Below, piece by piece: positions 6,550-13,755 of a DNA stretch of 41,104 nucleotides. A model generated the notes under the pieces. The model was not told the DNA's origin and did no database searches. It worked only from the letters and a program-made list of their open reading frames with translations. Within the stretch, counting starts at the first letter, position 1. Each line of letters opens with the position of its first letter. The position numbers and the translations under genes were made by a program. Location of the stretch: positions 1 through 41,104 of the IMG/VR virus record IMGVR_UViG_3300042301_002368. The stretch is one strand, 5' to 3'. Origin of the DNA: a virus.

Positions 6550-6578
6550 GAAAACCCTGGGCGGTGAAACCCAGGGTT
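6550..6578 (-). terminator. intrinsic terminator after the 206-aa gene
   Basis: On the minus strand, a perfect 9-bp stem AACCCTGGG / CCCAGGGTT (6578-6570 and 6561-6553) with an 8-base loop is followed by TTTTCTT. It lies about 20 bases after the stop at 6600. Confidence 0.85.
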
Positions 6579-6599
6579 CTCAGTGACGTTGATTGCTGA

Positions 6600-7220
6600 T
6601 TAGGCGTTCAGCTTGGCCACGATCTCGGCCTTCTGCTCCTCAGAGAGCTCGCTCACGCGGTCAGACTTGAAGAACGCGAGGATGGTCTCGATCTTGACCT
6701 TCGAGGCAGAGAAGCCAAGGCCACCGCCGCCGGTAGCAGACTTCTTGTAGCCGAAGGTGCCTTCCGGATAAACCAGTTCGCCCTTCTCGTCGGTCTTCTT
6801 CTCCAGGAACTGCTTGCGAGCCTGGATTTTCTTGATCTCCTCGGAGTGCCAGTCTTCAGCGGAGGTGTCAGTGAGACGAGCCTCAGCCAGAGCCTCAGCA
6901 ATCTCACGGGTCGTGTGAACGAAGTTGCCGTCCTCGTCCTTCTCCTGAAGCATGCGGTCGATGACCTCGAAACGCTGCTTGCGCTCGCTCACGACTTCCT
7001 TGCTCTTCTCCTTGAGCTGGTCCTTCAGCGCCTTCAGCTGAGCCGAAGAGAGCTTGGTGAGGTCGATCACCGGAACCTGAGGCTTGGTGTCCTCAGCGGA
7101 ATCGGTAGCCTCAGCAGCAGGCGTCTCGTTGTTGGGTTCAGCGACAGCGACGTTGCTGGTCTCGTTGAGGTCAGAAGGAGCGGACTCCTTGTTCTTCTTG
7201 GTCTTGTTGGACTTAGCCAT
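6600..7220 (-). CDS. hypothetical protein, paralogue of the 8707-9219 gene (206 aa)
   Basis: An abundant-looking, lysine-rich protein with no recognised family. Residues 1-50 are a low-complexity Lys then Glu/Ala/Pro/Thr region. The rest aligns with the 170-aa product at 8707-9219: IDLTKLSSAQLKALKDQLKE against VDITKLDKAQLAALKAQLDQ, a shared KDE(A/D)G(N/A)F motif, and a shared (Y/H)xEGTFGYKxxAT segment. A Gly-rich stretch (ATGGGGLGF) follows, then a helical end ELSEEQKAEIVAKLN. The ATG at 7220 is chosen because it matches the paralogue and follows an A/C-rich, SD-free leader (ACCATACCATC) resembling the capsid gene leader. It is monocistronic, ending at a strong terminator. Confidence 0.75.
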   Translation of the reverse strand: MAKSNKTKKNKESAPSDLNETSNVAVAEPNNETPAAEATDSAEDTKPQVPVIDLTKLSSAQLKALKDQLKEKSKEVVSERKQRFEVIDRMLQEKDEDGNFVHTTREIAEALAEARLTDTSAEDWHSEEIKKIQARKQFLEKKTDEKGELVYPEGTFGYKKSATGGGGLGFSASKVKIETILAFFKSDRVSELSEEQKAEIVAKLNA

Positions 7221-7519
7221 GATGGTATGGTGGATTCGTTGTTGAGTCGGATTTGTTGAACTGAAGGTAGTCAACCTATCCTGGTCCATAGCGTTGACCC
7301 TCGACCGCGCCGGAGTCAACACCCAAAACGCACAAAATTGCACTGAATATCATAAAAGTTTTGGTCGTAGCATGGACCAGAGTGTGAAGTTTGAGCTATT
7401 ATTTTCCAGTGGTGTCTCTGTATGTGGAAGAGCGCCGTGTTCTGGGTCGTGTCTCATGGCTCGCCTGAACAAACGTGGAACACAACATCGTTATGAGTTG
7501 ACCTGTTCCAGAATTTTGT

Positions 7520-7555
7520 TTTAAACAGGTGAATTGTGATTTCGTTTAAACAGGT
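7520..7555. repeat. direct repeat TTTAAACAGGT, 25 bases apart
   Basis: Perfect 11-bp copies at 7520-7530 and 7545-7555, just over two helical turns apart, so on the same DNA face. A partial inverted copy (ACCTGTT) begins at 7501. Related (C)GTTTAAA words recur at about 7962, 8075 and 8241 in the same non-coding region, consistent with a protein-binding array. Confidence 0.5.
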
Positions 7556-7878
7556 TTTGAACGGTCGAAAATAGGGTCGTGGTGCGTGTAACGTGTAACA
7601 TTGAACGCGTAACTGGGACGTTTTGTCTCACTCCGAGTTCGTGAACGTGCCCTGAACGGAGGGGTTGAATGGTCTTGTGGGATGTAAAATGCTGAATTGA
7701 TTGGTCTTGAATGGATCATGTGCCATGTGACGGCGTAGGCGTTGGGCGAAGTTGGTTTTTGAAGACAATTTTTTGAAAATGTTACTCATTGCTTTTTTCC
7801 TTAGGCGGTGATTTATTCGTGATTTCTTTTAAAGCTTCGATTACCAACGACTTACGTATAAAGGGGTCAGGGGTCTAG

Positions 7879-7927
7879 TCATTTCTTTTATCTGTAAGAT
7901 TTCCAAGGGTTTGCGTCAAACCTTAGG
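7879..7927 (+). repeat. 49-bp inverted repeat, left copy
   Basis: Pairs with the reverse complement of 8121-8169. Both copies read T(C/G)ATTTCTTTTA, then GTAAGATTT, then a short hairpin (GGTTTG...AAACC) ending CCTT. They differ at about eight positions and by a two-base gap, yet the internal hairpin is kept in both, suggesting it is functional. Confidence 0.65.
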
Positions 7928-8120
7928 ATTACAGAACTGGTTAACTGGCAAGAAGTTGTGCGTTTAAAAATTTCACGTTCGGAAAAAGTCAATCACGCCA
8001 AACAGCGGATCGTGAGTGCCTCAAAAATTTCTGCAAAAATGACCCTTTTCGGTGATTTCCGAAATCGTTTAAAACTGTAAACCCTAGCGGCCCTTAGAAA
8101 TAAAAGAAATGAGCACCGAA

Positions 8121-8169
8121 CGAAGGTTTTTACCCAAACCTTTGCAAATCTTACCTTTAAAAGAAATCA
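8121..8169 (-). repeat. 49-bp inverted repeat, right copy
   Basis: Diverged inverted partner of 7879-7927, with the same order of elements on the minus strand: TTTCTTTTA, GTAAGATTT, and an AAGGTTT/AAACCTT hairpin. It overlaps the outer right motif of the 350-bp dyad. Confidence 0.65.
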
Positions 8170-8215
8170 CCGGAAATTACCCCCCTTAAGGGAAAATTCA
8201 ATCACCACGGAAGCT

Positions 8216-8254
8216 GTTGACAGTCAACGAGTTTTGAGGCGTTTAAAACTCGTT
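8216..8254. repeat. adjacent palindrome and 10-bp stem hairpin
   Basis: GTTGAC-a-GTCAAC at 8216-8228 is a perfect 6-bp dyad of operator type. It overlaps AACGAGTTTT (8226-8235), which pairs perfectly with AAAACTCGTT (8245-8254) across a 9-base loop. There is no T-run, so this is not a simple terminator. Confidence 0.6.
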
Positions 8255-8295
8255 CGTATCCAGTTTTTGGATACACGTATCCAGTTTTTGGATAC
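8255..8295. repeat. tandem pair of identical hairpins
   Basis: A 20-base unit occurs at 8255-8274 and again at 8276-8295 (period 21, about two helical turns). Each copy contains GTATCCA / TGGATAC, a 7-bp stem with a GTTTT loop. Identical tandem palindromes in phase suggest an operator or structured initiator-binding site. Confidence 0.75.
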
Positions 8296-8346
8296 GAAAA
8301 TTGTGTTCATGACGCAAATGTCCTGATTCCTAGGGTGCTCGCGTCA

Positions 8347-8370
8347 ACGAGGTGCGGTTTATTACCTCGT
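8347..8370. repeat. hairpin ACGAGGT / ACCTCGT
   Basis: A perfect 7-bp stem (8347-8353 with 8364-8370) around a 10-base loop in the non-coding region. No U-tract follows, so it is structural or regulatory if functional. Confidence 0.4.
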
Positions 8371-8465
8371 CCTTGTTCCCTCCCATTCACGGTTCGTATT
8401 CCAGGTTCAACCCACCTCGCGCCTTAGTCCCTAATGCCATGTTTCACGATCCATGGGACTCTCGA

Positions 8466-8489
8466 ACGCGCCGCCATAGGGCGGCGCGT
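8466..8489. repeat. GC-rich 10-bp perfect hairpin
   Basis: ACGCGCCGCC (8466-8475) pairs with GGCGGCGCGT (8480-8489) around an ATAG loop. It is very stable, but no T-run follows on either strand, so it may be a structural element rather than an intrinsic terminator. Confidence 0.55.
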
Positions 8490-8649
8490 GCTGTTAGGTC
8501 AGTTACTGGAATCAACCGCCCCAGTTTCAGCTGATTTTTGAGCCTAGGTCCAACCATGGACCGACCCGCAAAACCGCGTTAAAACCGTGTTTAAAGGCCA
8601 CAAAATCGTGCCTCGCGAGCCGGAAACCCTACTCCCCGACTCCAGGACA

Positions 8650-8686
8650 CGAGAAAGCCCCGGAACCCTATGGGTTGCCGGGGCTT
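8650..8686 (-). terminator. strong intrinsic terminator after the 170-aa gene
   Basis: On the minus strand AAGCCCCGG pairs with CCGGGGCTT, and inside it AACCC pairs with GGGTT around an ATA loop with a single bulge. It is followed by TTTCTCG. It lies about 20 bases after the stop at 8707. Confidence 0.85.
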
Positions 8687-8706
8687 GATGCCTGAGACTA
8701 GAAACC

Positions 8707-9219
8707 TTACTTCTTGGCTAGAGTCTTGACGATGTCGCCGAATTGACCCTTGAGGCTGGTGATGATGTGCCCGACATCCTCAGCGGTCAACGCGTTGACG
8801 TTCTCAGGGTTCGCGAACCAAGCCACGACGTTCTCAGGCTTGTATTGGCGCGGCTGCAATGCCGTAGCAGTAGCCTTGTAGCCGAACGTGCCTTCAGCAT
8901 GGACCAGGTTGCCGGTCTCATCGGTCTCCTTCTCCAGCTTCTGCTTGAATGCCTGTATCTTCTTCAGGACGGAATCGCGCTGCTTCTGGTCCGTAGTGGT
9001 GGTAGGGTCAAGCGACTCCAGACCGTCACGGAACAGCAGGGACCATATATCAGCCGTCGTGTTGCGGAACGCCCCAGCCTCATCCTTGTCCATAAGCATC
9101 TGCTTGACCGTGTCCGCCCACAACTTGCGGGAATCGCGCTTCTGCTTGGACAACTGATCGAGTTGCGCCTTGAGCGCAGCCAACTGAGCCTTGTCCAACT
9201 TGGTGATGTCAACGTTCAT
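8707..9219 (-). CDS. hypothetical protein, paralogue of the 6600-7220 gene (170 aa)
   Basis: No known family. It has three recognisable blocks shared with the 206-aa paralogue: an N-terminal helical block (VDITKLDKAQLAALKAQLDQ), a KDEAGAFRNTT block near residue 50, and IQAFKQKLEKETDETGN followed by the EGTFGYKAT segment near residue 115. It lacks the paralogue's low-complexity first 50 residues and Gly-rich stretch. The C-terminus is helical and lysine-terminated. It is the first minus-strand gene next to the late block, has its own candidate promoter (TTGACA at 9316-9321) and terminator, and is thus a single-gene early unit. A structural or DNA-associated role is only a guess. Confidence 0.75.
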   Translation of the reverse strand: MNVDITKLDKAQLAALKAQLDQLSKQKRDSRKLWADTVKQMLMDKDEAGAFRNTTADIWSLLFRDGLESLDPTTTTDQKQRDSVLKKIQAFKQKLEKETDETGNLVHAEGTFGYKATATALQPRQYKPENVVAWFANPENVNALTAEDVGHIITSLKGQFGDIVKTLAKK

Positions 9220-9292
9220 GTAATGTGCCGGTCAGTCTCAGCAGAGGCGCGACGTCGTGTCGTGTTGCTCTGTCTTCTCTGATCGTGCCACC

Positions 9293-9321
9293 ATCTTCGC
9301 TCATTCCGTGTCGCGTGTCAA
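9293..9321 (-). promoter_or_regulatory. candidate sigma70-type promoter for the 170-aa gene
   Basis: Minus strand: perfect TTGACA (9321-9316), a 17-base spacer, and GAAGAT (9298-9293), matching the -10 consensus at 3 of 6 positions. It lies about 75 bases upstream of the ATG at 9219. Confidence 0.5.
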
Positions 9322-9500
9322 GCCTGAACCCTGCTCCTACTAGGCAGGCAACGAGTTGCGTGAGTCTTGAGCCATGCGTCCTGGAGCGTAGCGACCACGT
9401 AGCGTGTGCCGCGAACCTAGGCGCATGGCTCATGCGTCCTGGATTAAAGAATTCTTGTGCCTCGAAGGGTGGGGCCAGAGGGGAAGTTGCGGGACTCCAG

Positions 9501-9509
9501 TGTTATGAT
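9501..9509 (+). promoter_or_regulatory. candidate extended -10 promoter for the late block
   Basis: TGTTATGAT matches an extended -10 element (TGn plus TATGAT) about 130 bases before the small terminase gene. No good -35 box precedes it, so support is modest. Confidence 0.35.
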
Positions 9510-9578
9510 ACACGATCGCTCACATTGCAGAAACCATTTTCCAAGCTTCACATTCCAACTCCACATCAACCCAGAATC

Positions 9579-9614
9579 ATGGCACAAGCAACATTCGTTC
9601 CATTTCCCGCTTGA
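9579..9614 (+). CDS. possible 11-residue leader peptide
   Basis: ATG at 9579 opens an 11-codon frame (MAQATFVPFPA) ending at TGA 9614, 31 bases before the small terminase start. It follows an A/C-rich, SD-free stretch like those before several expressed genes. It could be a leader ORF or chance. Confidence 0.2.
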   Translation: MAQATFVPFPA

Positions 9615-9645
9615 CATCCTCCATGTTTTGAATCAACCACAATTC

Positions 9646-10050
9646 ATGTCACAGGCTCCAGCTACGCGAAGAGGCTTGCTTACGCAGCGAGAACGAGATG
9701 TAAGCATGGCAGTTGCTGCTTGCGAAGAGAAGAACTACAACCCGTTTGCAGAGCTAATTGAACTGGCTCAAGAAACACAGGAGGTAGAAGTCAAAGGCAA
9801 ACTAGTCAAGATTCACACAGCCTCCGTTACTGAGCGAATCAAGATTGCCTGCGAGATTGCTCAATACATCGATTCGAAAAAGAAGAACGTTGAGCCTGAG
9901 GGAACGAACAAAGGCGGCAACACTTTCAATATTACGATCAACAGGTTTCAACCTGCTGGCTCAAAAGAACTGAAGCCTGCTGAAGAAATCAAAGAAGCAG
10001 AAGTGGTCGTCAGAACGGTCTTACCAGATGGAAATAACGCTACCGTATAA
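9646..10050 (+). CDS. probable terminase small subunit (134 aa)
   Basis: Directly precedes, and overlaps by 23 bases, the large terminase gene, the usual place of the small subunit that recognises DNA for packaging. The sequence has an N-terminal basic helical part (ATRRGLLTQRERDVSMAVAA), a central helix with a charged surface (ITERIKIACEIAQYI-like), and a C-terminal beta-type segment (NTFNITINRFQ) of the kind used for oligomerisation. The family match is weak and rests mainly on position. The ATG at 9646 is preferred; the frame is open further upstream to 9457 but that part runs through the promoter region and reads as non-coding. No Shine-Dalgarno sequence is visible. Confidence 0.6.
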   Translation: MSQAPATRRGLLTQRERDVSMAVAACEEKNYNPFAELIELAQETQEVEVKGKLVKIHTASVTERIKIACEIAQYIDSKKKNVEPEGTNKGGNTFNITINRFQPAGSKELKPAEEIKEAEVVVRTVLPDGNNATV

Positions 10051-11326
10051 TTACGTTCCTCGCGACTACCAACTTCCTCTCTGGAACTATTTTCAGGGAG
10101 GCGGTAGACGTGCAGCTGTGGTCTGGCATCGACGTGCAGGTAAGGACTTGAATGCAGTCCATCTGATCAACGTCAAGGCTCATGAGCGTGTTGGAACCTA
10201 CTGGCATCTGTTTCCCACGTATGCACAAGGGAAGAAGATTGCTTGGGACGGCAAGACCAAAGCTGGAGTTCCATTTAGGGCTGCATTCCCTAAAGAACTG
10301 GTAGCTGCGGTAAACAACACTGAGATGAAGATAACCCTGAAAAACGGGTCTATCTATCAGGTAGTTGGAGCAGATAAACCAGATTCACTGGTAGGTGCAA
10401 ATCCTATTGGAATCGTTTACTCTGAATGGTCACTGATGAATCCCAGCATCCGTGATTTGTTGCGACCGATCTTAGCAGAGAATGGTGGCTGGGAACTGTT
10501 CATCTACACTCCTCGCGGAAACAACCACGGCAAGAAAACCATGGAACGTGCGAGGAAAGACCCTAACTGGTTTAGTCAAGTGTTGACTGTAGAAGACACG
10601 AATGCTATTCCATTGTCTGCGATTCAAGAAGACCGTGACGACGGCATGTCAGAAGAGATGATTCAACAGGAATATTACTGCTCTTTTGAAGCCCCGATTG
10701 TCGGCGCTTATTATGGTCAGCTAATGACCAAACTTGAAACAGAGAAACGAATCACTCAGGTTCCCTGGGAAGCTCGCATACCAGTTCACACAGTATGGGA
10801 CTTAGGTGTTGGTGACTCTACAGCCATCTGGTTTTACCAGCAAGTGAATGATGAGATTCGCCTGATTGACTACTACACGACTTCAGGAGAAGGTTTGCCT
10901 CATTACGCTAAGAAGCTTTCTGAAAAACCTTACGCTTATGGGAGGCATTACGCTCCTCACGATATTGAGGTTAGGGAGTTGGGCACAGGACGCTCACGCC
11001 TGGAAACAGCCAGAACACTGGGTATAAAGTTTGTTGTTATTCCGAAGCAAAGCATTGAGGACGGAATCGAGGCTGTTCGAAACATTCTGCCTCGCTGTTG
11101 GTTTGATTCAGAGAAATGTGAGAACGGTATCGAAGCTCTGAAGCAATACCACAAAGAGTGGGACGACACGAACAAAGTGTTTAAGGACACTCCCTGTCAC
11201 GATTGGTCTTCTCACGGCGCGGATGCGTTTAGATACCTGGCACTGTCGCTTAAAGACTCGCACCGAAAGAAGAACAACGGTCTTCCGGCTAAAGCTGAAA
11301 GCGACTATAACATGCTCAGCTATTGA
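10028..11326 (+). CDS. terminase large subunit (432 aa)
   Basis: ATPase and nuclease that packages DNA into the prohead. The Walker A motif is VVWHRRAGKD near residues 32-41 and the Walker B-like acidic motif is GIVYSEWS near 128-135. The C-terminal nuclease (RNase H-like) domain shows VWDLGVGDSTAIW with an acidic first ligand, then HYAPHD, and ends with HDWSSHGADAFRYLALSL, the usual last metal-binding segment. Length is typical of this terminase class. Its start overlaps the preceding gene and its last codons overlap the TTG start of the next gene. A short-tailed phage of this type normally uses it with the portal at 11867. Confidence 0.95.
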   Translation: MEITLPYNYVPRDYQLPLWNYFQGGGRRAAVVWHRRAGKDLNAVHLINVKAHERVGTYWHLFPTYAQGKKIAWDGKTKAGVPFRAAFPKELVAAVNNTEMKITLKNGSIYQVVGADKPDSLVGANPIGIVYSEWSLMNPSIRDLLRPILAENGGWELFIYTPRGNNHGKKTMERARKDPNWFSQVLTVEDTNAIPLSAIQEDRDDGMSEEMIQQEYYCSFEAPIVGAYYGQLMTKLETEKRITQVPWEARIPVHTVWDLGVGDSTAIWFYQQVNDEIRLIDYYTTSGEGLPHYAKKLSEKPYAYGRHYAPHDIEVRELGTGRSRLETARTLGIKFVVIPKQSIEDGIEAVRNILPRCWFDSEKCENGIEALKQYHKEWDDTNKVFKDTPCHDWSSHGADAFRYLALSLKDSHRKKNNGLPAKAESDYNMLSY

Positions 11327-11628
11327 ACATCTGGCTACAGGCATACAAGCTGTATGAAGACAACGGCTTGGATTTTCGGGCAGATTACGAATATTGTCAA
11401 CTGCATGGCTACATCTTTCAGGGTCCAGACTTTCTCTTAATGGGTCATGAGGTGGAAGACGGCTGGTTTGTTAAACTGGCTATAGGTAAAAATTGCATTC
11501 CGCTGTTTTTGAGATTGATGCCCTTTGAAAAGCCCTACATCTACTTCTGTCGCGTCCATCTAGGTCGAACAGAACCTATTCGCATACCTGTTTCAAAGTT
11601 TAGGAAACTCTATGAAAACCATCGATAA
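11323..11628 (+). CDS. conserved-type hypothetical protein (101 aa, TTG start)
   Basis: Not recognised. It encodes a compact mixed alpha/beta protein with many aromatic residues (YEDNGLDFRADYEYCQLHGYIF, GWFVKLAIGKNC, PYIYFCRVHLG). The frame starts with TTG overlapping the terminase TGA (TTGA), and there is no ATG before residue 40, so TTG is the likely start by translational coupling. It overlaps the following small gene by 17 bases. Its place between the terminase and portal genes suggests an accessory role in virion assembly or DNA packaging, which is an inference from order only. Confidence 0.6.
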   Translation: MNIWLQAYKLYEDNGLDFRADYEYCQLHGYIFQGPDFLLMGHEVEDGWFVKLAIGKNCIPLFLRLMPFEKPYIYFCRVHLGRTEPIRIPVSKFRKLYENHR

Positions 11629-11860
11629 GTTCGTAGGCTGGCTGTCTGGTGAGCAATTTCGCTGCTACTTTGGAGGTGGCGGTGGTTCTACTCCCAAAGT
11701 CGAACCGCCTCCGCCCGCTGCTCCTCCGCCTCCTTCCAAAGAGGTTGTTACCGTTTCCAATGACATGGCAAAACAAAATCGTCGTCGGGTAGGAGTCCAG
11801 TCCACCATTCTGGGTGGAGCTTTGGGTTCTGATCAAAACAAGAGCGTTCTGGGCGGATAA
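11612..11860 (+). CDS. short proline-rich virion-cluster protein (82 aa)
   Basis: After a short N-terminal helix come a Gly run (FGGGGG) and a proline-rich linker with PPPP runs. The C-terminus, RRRVGVQSTILGGALG...SVLGG, matches a recurrent pattern in small phage proteins encoded next to portal genes ((R/G)xxSTILTGPLG...KKTLLGG). The function of this group is not established; it may accompany the head-tail junction. The frame starts with ATG inside the end of the preceding gene and ends 7 bases before the portal start. Confidence 0.65.
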   Translation: MKTIDKFVGWLSGEQFRCYFGGGGGSTPKVEPPPPAAPPPPSKEVVTVSNDMAKQNRRRVGVQSTILGGALGSDQNKSVLGG

Positions 11861-11866
11861 TATCTC

Positions 11867-13489
11867 ATGAAAGAAGAACTCCAGTCTTTGGTTGAAAAAT
11901 TCAACAAGATGACGTCTATGCGTCATCCGTGGGAGAGCCATTGGCAGGAACTTCGAGACTTGATCCACCCCAATGCTTCCGACTTCAACCGTCGGACGTC
12001 TCAGGGTGAACGAGTTACAGAGCAGATATTTGAAGGAACTGCTCCTTGGGCTTGCGAGCAGCTTGCTGCTGGTCTGCACACGTTCTTGACTTCTCCGGTC
12101 GAGCGCTGGTTCAGCATTAACGTTGCGGGATACAACTCTGATCAAGACCCAATGGCCTTGGCTTGGTTGGAGGAAGTGGCTGATTTGATCTTTAGGGAGT
12201 ATTCTCGTCCTGAGACTAACTTCCATCCTTCTGTTCACGAAGCTTACCAGGATTTGGGTTCCATTGGAACTACTCCTCTTTATCAAGATTGGGACTGGGA
12301 TTCTCAGTCAATCACTTTCAAGGCTATTCCCTTGTCTGATGTGTGGATTGATGAGGATTACAAGGGCATGGTAGATACTGTGTTCCGTCGTGTCTATTGG
12401 AGCACTCGTCAGATTAAACAGTATTTCAGAAAACCTGCTGACATGCTTCCTCCCAAAATCCTTGAGGAGAAAAACGAAGACCGAAAGTGGGAAGTGATTC
12501 ATGGCGTGTTCCCTCGCGCTGATCGAAACATCTTCAAGCTTGATCCGAGCAACAAGAAATTCGCTTCTGTTTGGTTTTGCAAAGAAGCAGAGTGTGTTTT
12601 TCGTCGTGCGGGATACGATACGTTCCCTTACCACGTTGCTCGTTGGCAGAAGAAAGCTGGTGAGACTTACGGTCGTTCTCCTGGTATGACTTGCTTGCCT
12701 GACATCAAGCTCATCAACCAGATGGAAAAAACGCAGATTAAGTCTGCTCAGAAGCAGGTCGATCCGCCTCTACTTGTTCCTTCCGACGGCTTCATGATGC
12801 CTATTCGGACTTCTCCGTCTTCCTTGATCTTCTTCGAGAACGGTATCGGAGACAACAACATGATCAAGCCTCTGGAGACCCGCGGTCGTTATGACATCGG
12901 AGAGGACAAGATGTCTCAGAAGCGCGATCACATCATGCGTTGCTTCTACGCTGACTGGATTGTGCGTGATCGCAAGAAGGAGCGTCAGACTGCCTTGGAG
13001 ATTAGCGACGATCGAAACGAGATGCTTCAGTTGATGTCTCCTATTTTGGGACGTCTTCAGAACGAGTTCCTTGGTCCGATCATCGTTCGTTCTTACAACC
13101 TTCTTCTGAACGCAGGGAAGATTCCTCCGGCTCCTCCCCAGCTTCAAAATCGAAAGCTCGGTCTTTACTACACTTCTCCTGCGGCGAAGGCTCAGCTTTC
13201 TAGAAAGGCGCTTGGTCTGCGTCGATTCCTCCAGGACATCACGCCTCTGGCTCAGGTCGACCAATCTGTGCTGGATGCTGTTGACATGGATGCTGTTACG
13301 CAAGAACTCGCTCTCCACGACGAAGCTCCTCGTCGTGTTGTTCGTTCTCCTGAGCAGATTGCTCAGATTCGCAACGATCGATCGCAGCGTCAGCAACTCC
13401 AGGAAACCGCGCAAGCTGCGCAACCTTTGGCTTCTGCAATGAAAGACATTGCGACGGCCAAGGAAAAAGGACTTAGTCTAGGCTTATGA
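11867..13489 (+). CDS. portal (head-tail connector) protein, T7 gp8-like (540 aa)
   Basis: Forms the dodecameric portal at the unique vertex through which DNA enters and leaves and to which tail proteins attach. The N-terminal region (LVEKFNKMTSMRHPWESHWQ, then DLIHPNASDF) and the motif AAGLHTFLTSPVERWF are hallmarks of the T7-type head-tail connector family (Pfam Head-tail_con), as is PLYQDWDW. Length 540 is normal for this family. The C-terminus ends in a Gln/Ala-rich helix. No Shine-Dalgarno sequence precedes the ATG (upstream GGATAATATCTC). The stop overlaps the start of the Bbp19-like gene (TTATGATC). Confidence 0.95.
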   Translation: MKEELQSLVEKFNKMTSMRHPWESHWQELRDLIHPNASDFNRRTSQGERVTEQIFEGTAPWACEQLAAGLHTFLTSPVERWFSINVAGYNSDQDPMALAWLEEVADLIFREYSRPETNFHPSVHEAYQDLGSIGTTPLYQDWDWDSQSITFKAIPLSDVWIDEDYKGMVDTVFRRVYWSTRQIKQYFRKPADMLPPKILEEKNEDRKWEVIHGVFPRADRNIFKLDPSNKKFASVWFCKEAECVFRRAGYDTFPYHVARWQKKAGETYGRSPGMTCLPDIKLINQMEKTQIKSAQKQVDPPLLVPSDGFMMPIRTSPSSLIFFENGIGDNNMIKPLETRGRYDIGEDKMSQKRDHIMRCFYADWIVRDRKKERQTALEISDDRNEMLQLMSPILGRLQNEFLGPIIVRSYNLLLNAGKIPPAPPQLQNRKLGLYYTSPAAKAQLSRKALGLRRFLQDITPLAQVDQSVLDAVDMDAVTQELALHDEAPRRVVRSPEQIAQIRNDRSQRQQLQETAQAAQPLASAMKDIATAKEKGLSLGL

Positions 13490-13752
13490 TCAAAGATATC
13501 AAAGACATCATTCACGAAAAGCTCGTAGTTCGTGATGCCTACAAGAAACTTTTCGAATCCCCAGAAGGTAAGATTGTGCTTGCGCACATGATGAAAGCTG
13601 CGGGCATTCCGAAAAAGCAAGCATGCACTGACGCTCAAACTCTCCTAGTTCAAGAGGGGAAGCAGTTCATGGTTTACAACATCTTCTACATCTTGAACAA
13701 AGACCCTCAGGTCTTAGTAGAAGAAATCGAAAAACAATACAAAGAAGAATAA
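13486..13752 (+). CDS. Bbp19-like hypothetical protein (88 aa)
   Basis: A small, mostly helical protein with the arrangement YKKLFESPEGKIVLAHMMK near residues 20-38 and a second helix GKQFMVYNIFYILN. This matches the pattern of the Bbp19-type proteins of podoviruses related to Bordetella phage BPP-1 (YxxLFxTPEGxxVLxxL, then xGxRxxVxxI), which lie between the portal and scaffold genes. Function is not established. The start overlaps the portal stop by 4 bases, and the scaffold gene starts 4 bases after its stop, so the three genes are one unit. Confidence 0.65.
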   Translation: MIKDIKDIIHEKLVVRDAYKKLFESPEGKIVLAHMMKAAGIPKKQACTDAQTLLVQEGKQFMVYNIFYILNKDPQVLVEEIEKQYKEE

Positions 13753-13755
13753 GAT

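Larger units (their letters stand above)
7819..8170. repeat. 350-bp imperfect dyad with four TTTCTTTTA-type motifs
   Basis: GTGATTTCTTTTAAAG at 7819-7834 is the exact reverse complement of 8155-8170 (16 bp). TCATTTCTTTTAT at 7879-7891 is the exact reverse complement of 8100-8112 (13 bp). Both pairs share a centre within one base of 7995, so motif spacing is mirrored on both sides. Confidence 0.8.
7221..8650. other. long non-coding region with dyads and repeats; candidate origin or control region
   Basis: About 1.4 kb without a convincing gene, lying between two paralogous genes that each end in a terminator. ORFs of 60-76 codons here (7294-7524, 8352-8534) look spurious. It contains a 350-bp dyad centred near 7995, four TTTCTTTTA-type motifs, a 49-bp diverged inverted repeat, TTTAAACAGGT direct repeats, several perfect hairpins and an excess of GTTGAC half-sites (for example at 8216-8228). 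This fits a replication origin or early regulatory region, but no DnaA box or convincing promoter was found. Confidence 0.6.
9220..9645. other. divergent intergenic region between early and late blocks
   Basis: About 426 bases separating minus-strand and plus-strand transcription. It holds the candidate early promoter (9293-9321), a 13-bp direct repeat CATGCGTCCTGGA (about 9374 and 9429) combined with an inverted GAGCCATGCG/CGCATGGCTC, a candidate extended -10 box for late transcription (9501-9509), and a possible 11-codon leader ORF (9579-9614). Confidence 0.6.

Noticed and set aside
7294-7524. 76-codon plus-strand ORF in the non-coding region
   Set aside because: Composition looks random, it runs through repeats, and it has no ribosome site or recognisable fold.
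8380-8420. tRNA-like T-arm (GGTTCGTATTCC)
   Set aside because: No matching acceptor, D-arm or anticodon arm could be folded around it.
8352-8534. 60-codon plus-strand ORF
   Set aside because: It crosses perfect hairpins (8347-8370, 8466-8489) and has Arg/Pro-rich random composition.
7221-8650. CRISPR array
   Set aside because: Repeats are palindromic or in pairs, with no regular repeat-spacer pattern.
9457-9645. N-terminal extension of the small terminase gene
   Set aside because: The open frame runs through a candidate promoter and a leader region; the ATG at 9646 gives a normal-sized product.
11600-12286. Long minus-strand ORF (228 codons) opposite the portal gene
   Set aside because: It is an antisense shadow of the portal reading frame, low in plausible domain content, with no ribosome site. 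The same applies to 12770-13423, 13714-14679, 14833-15768 and 29610-30290.
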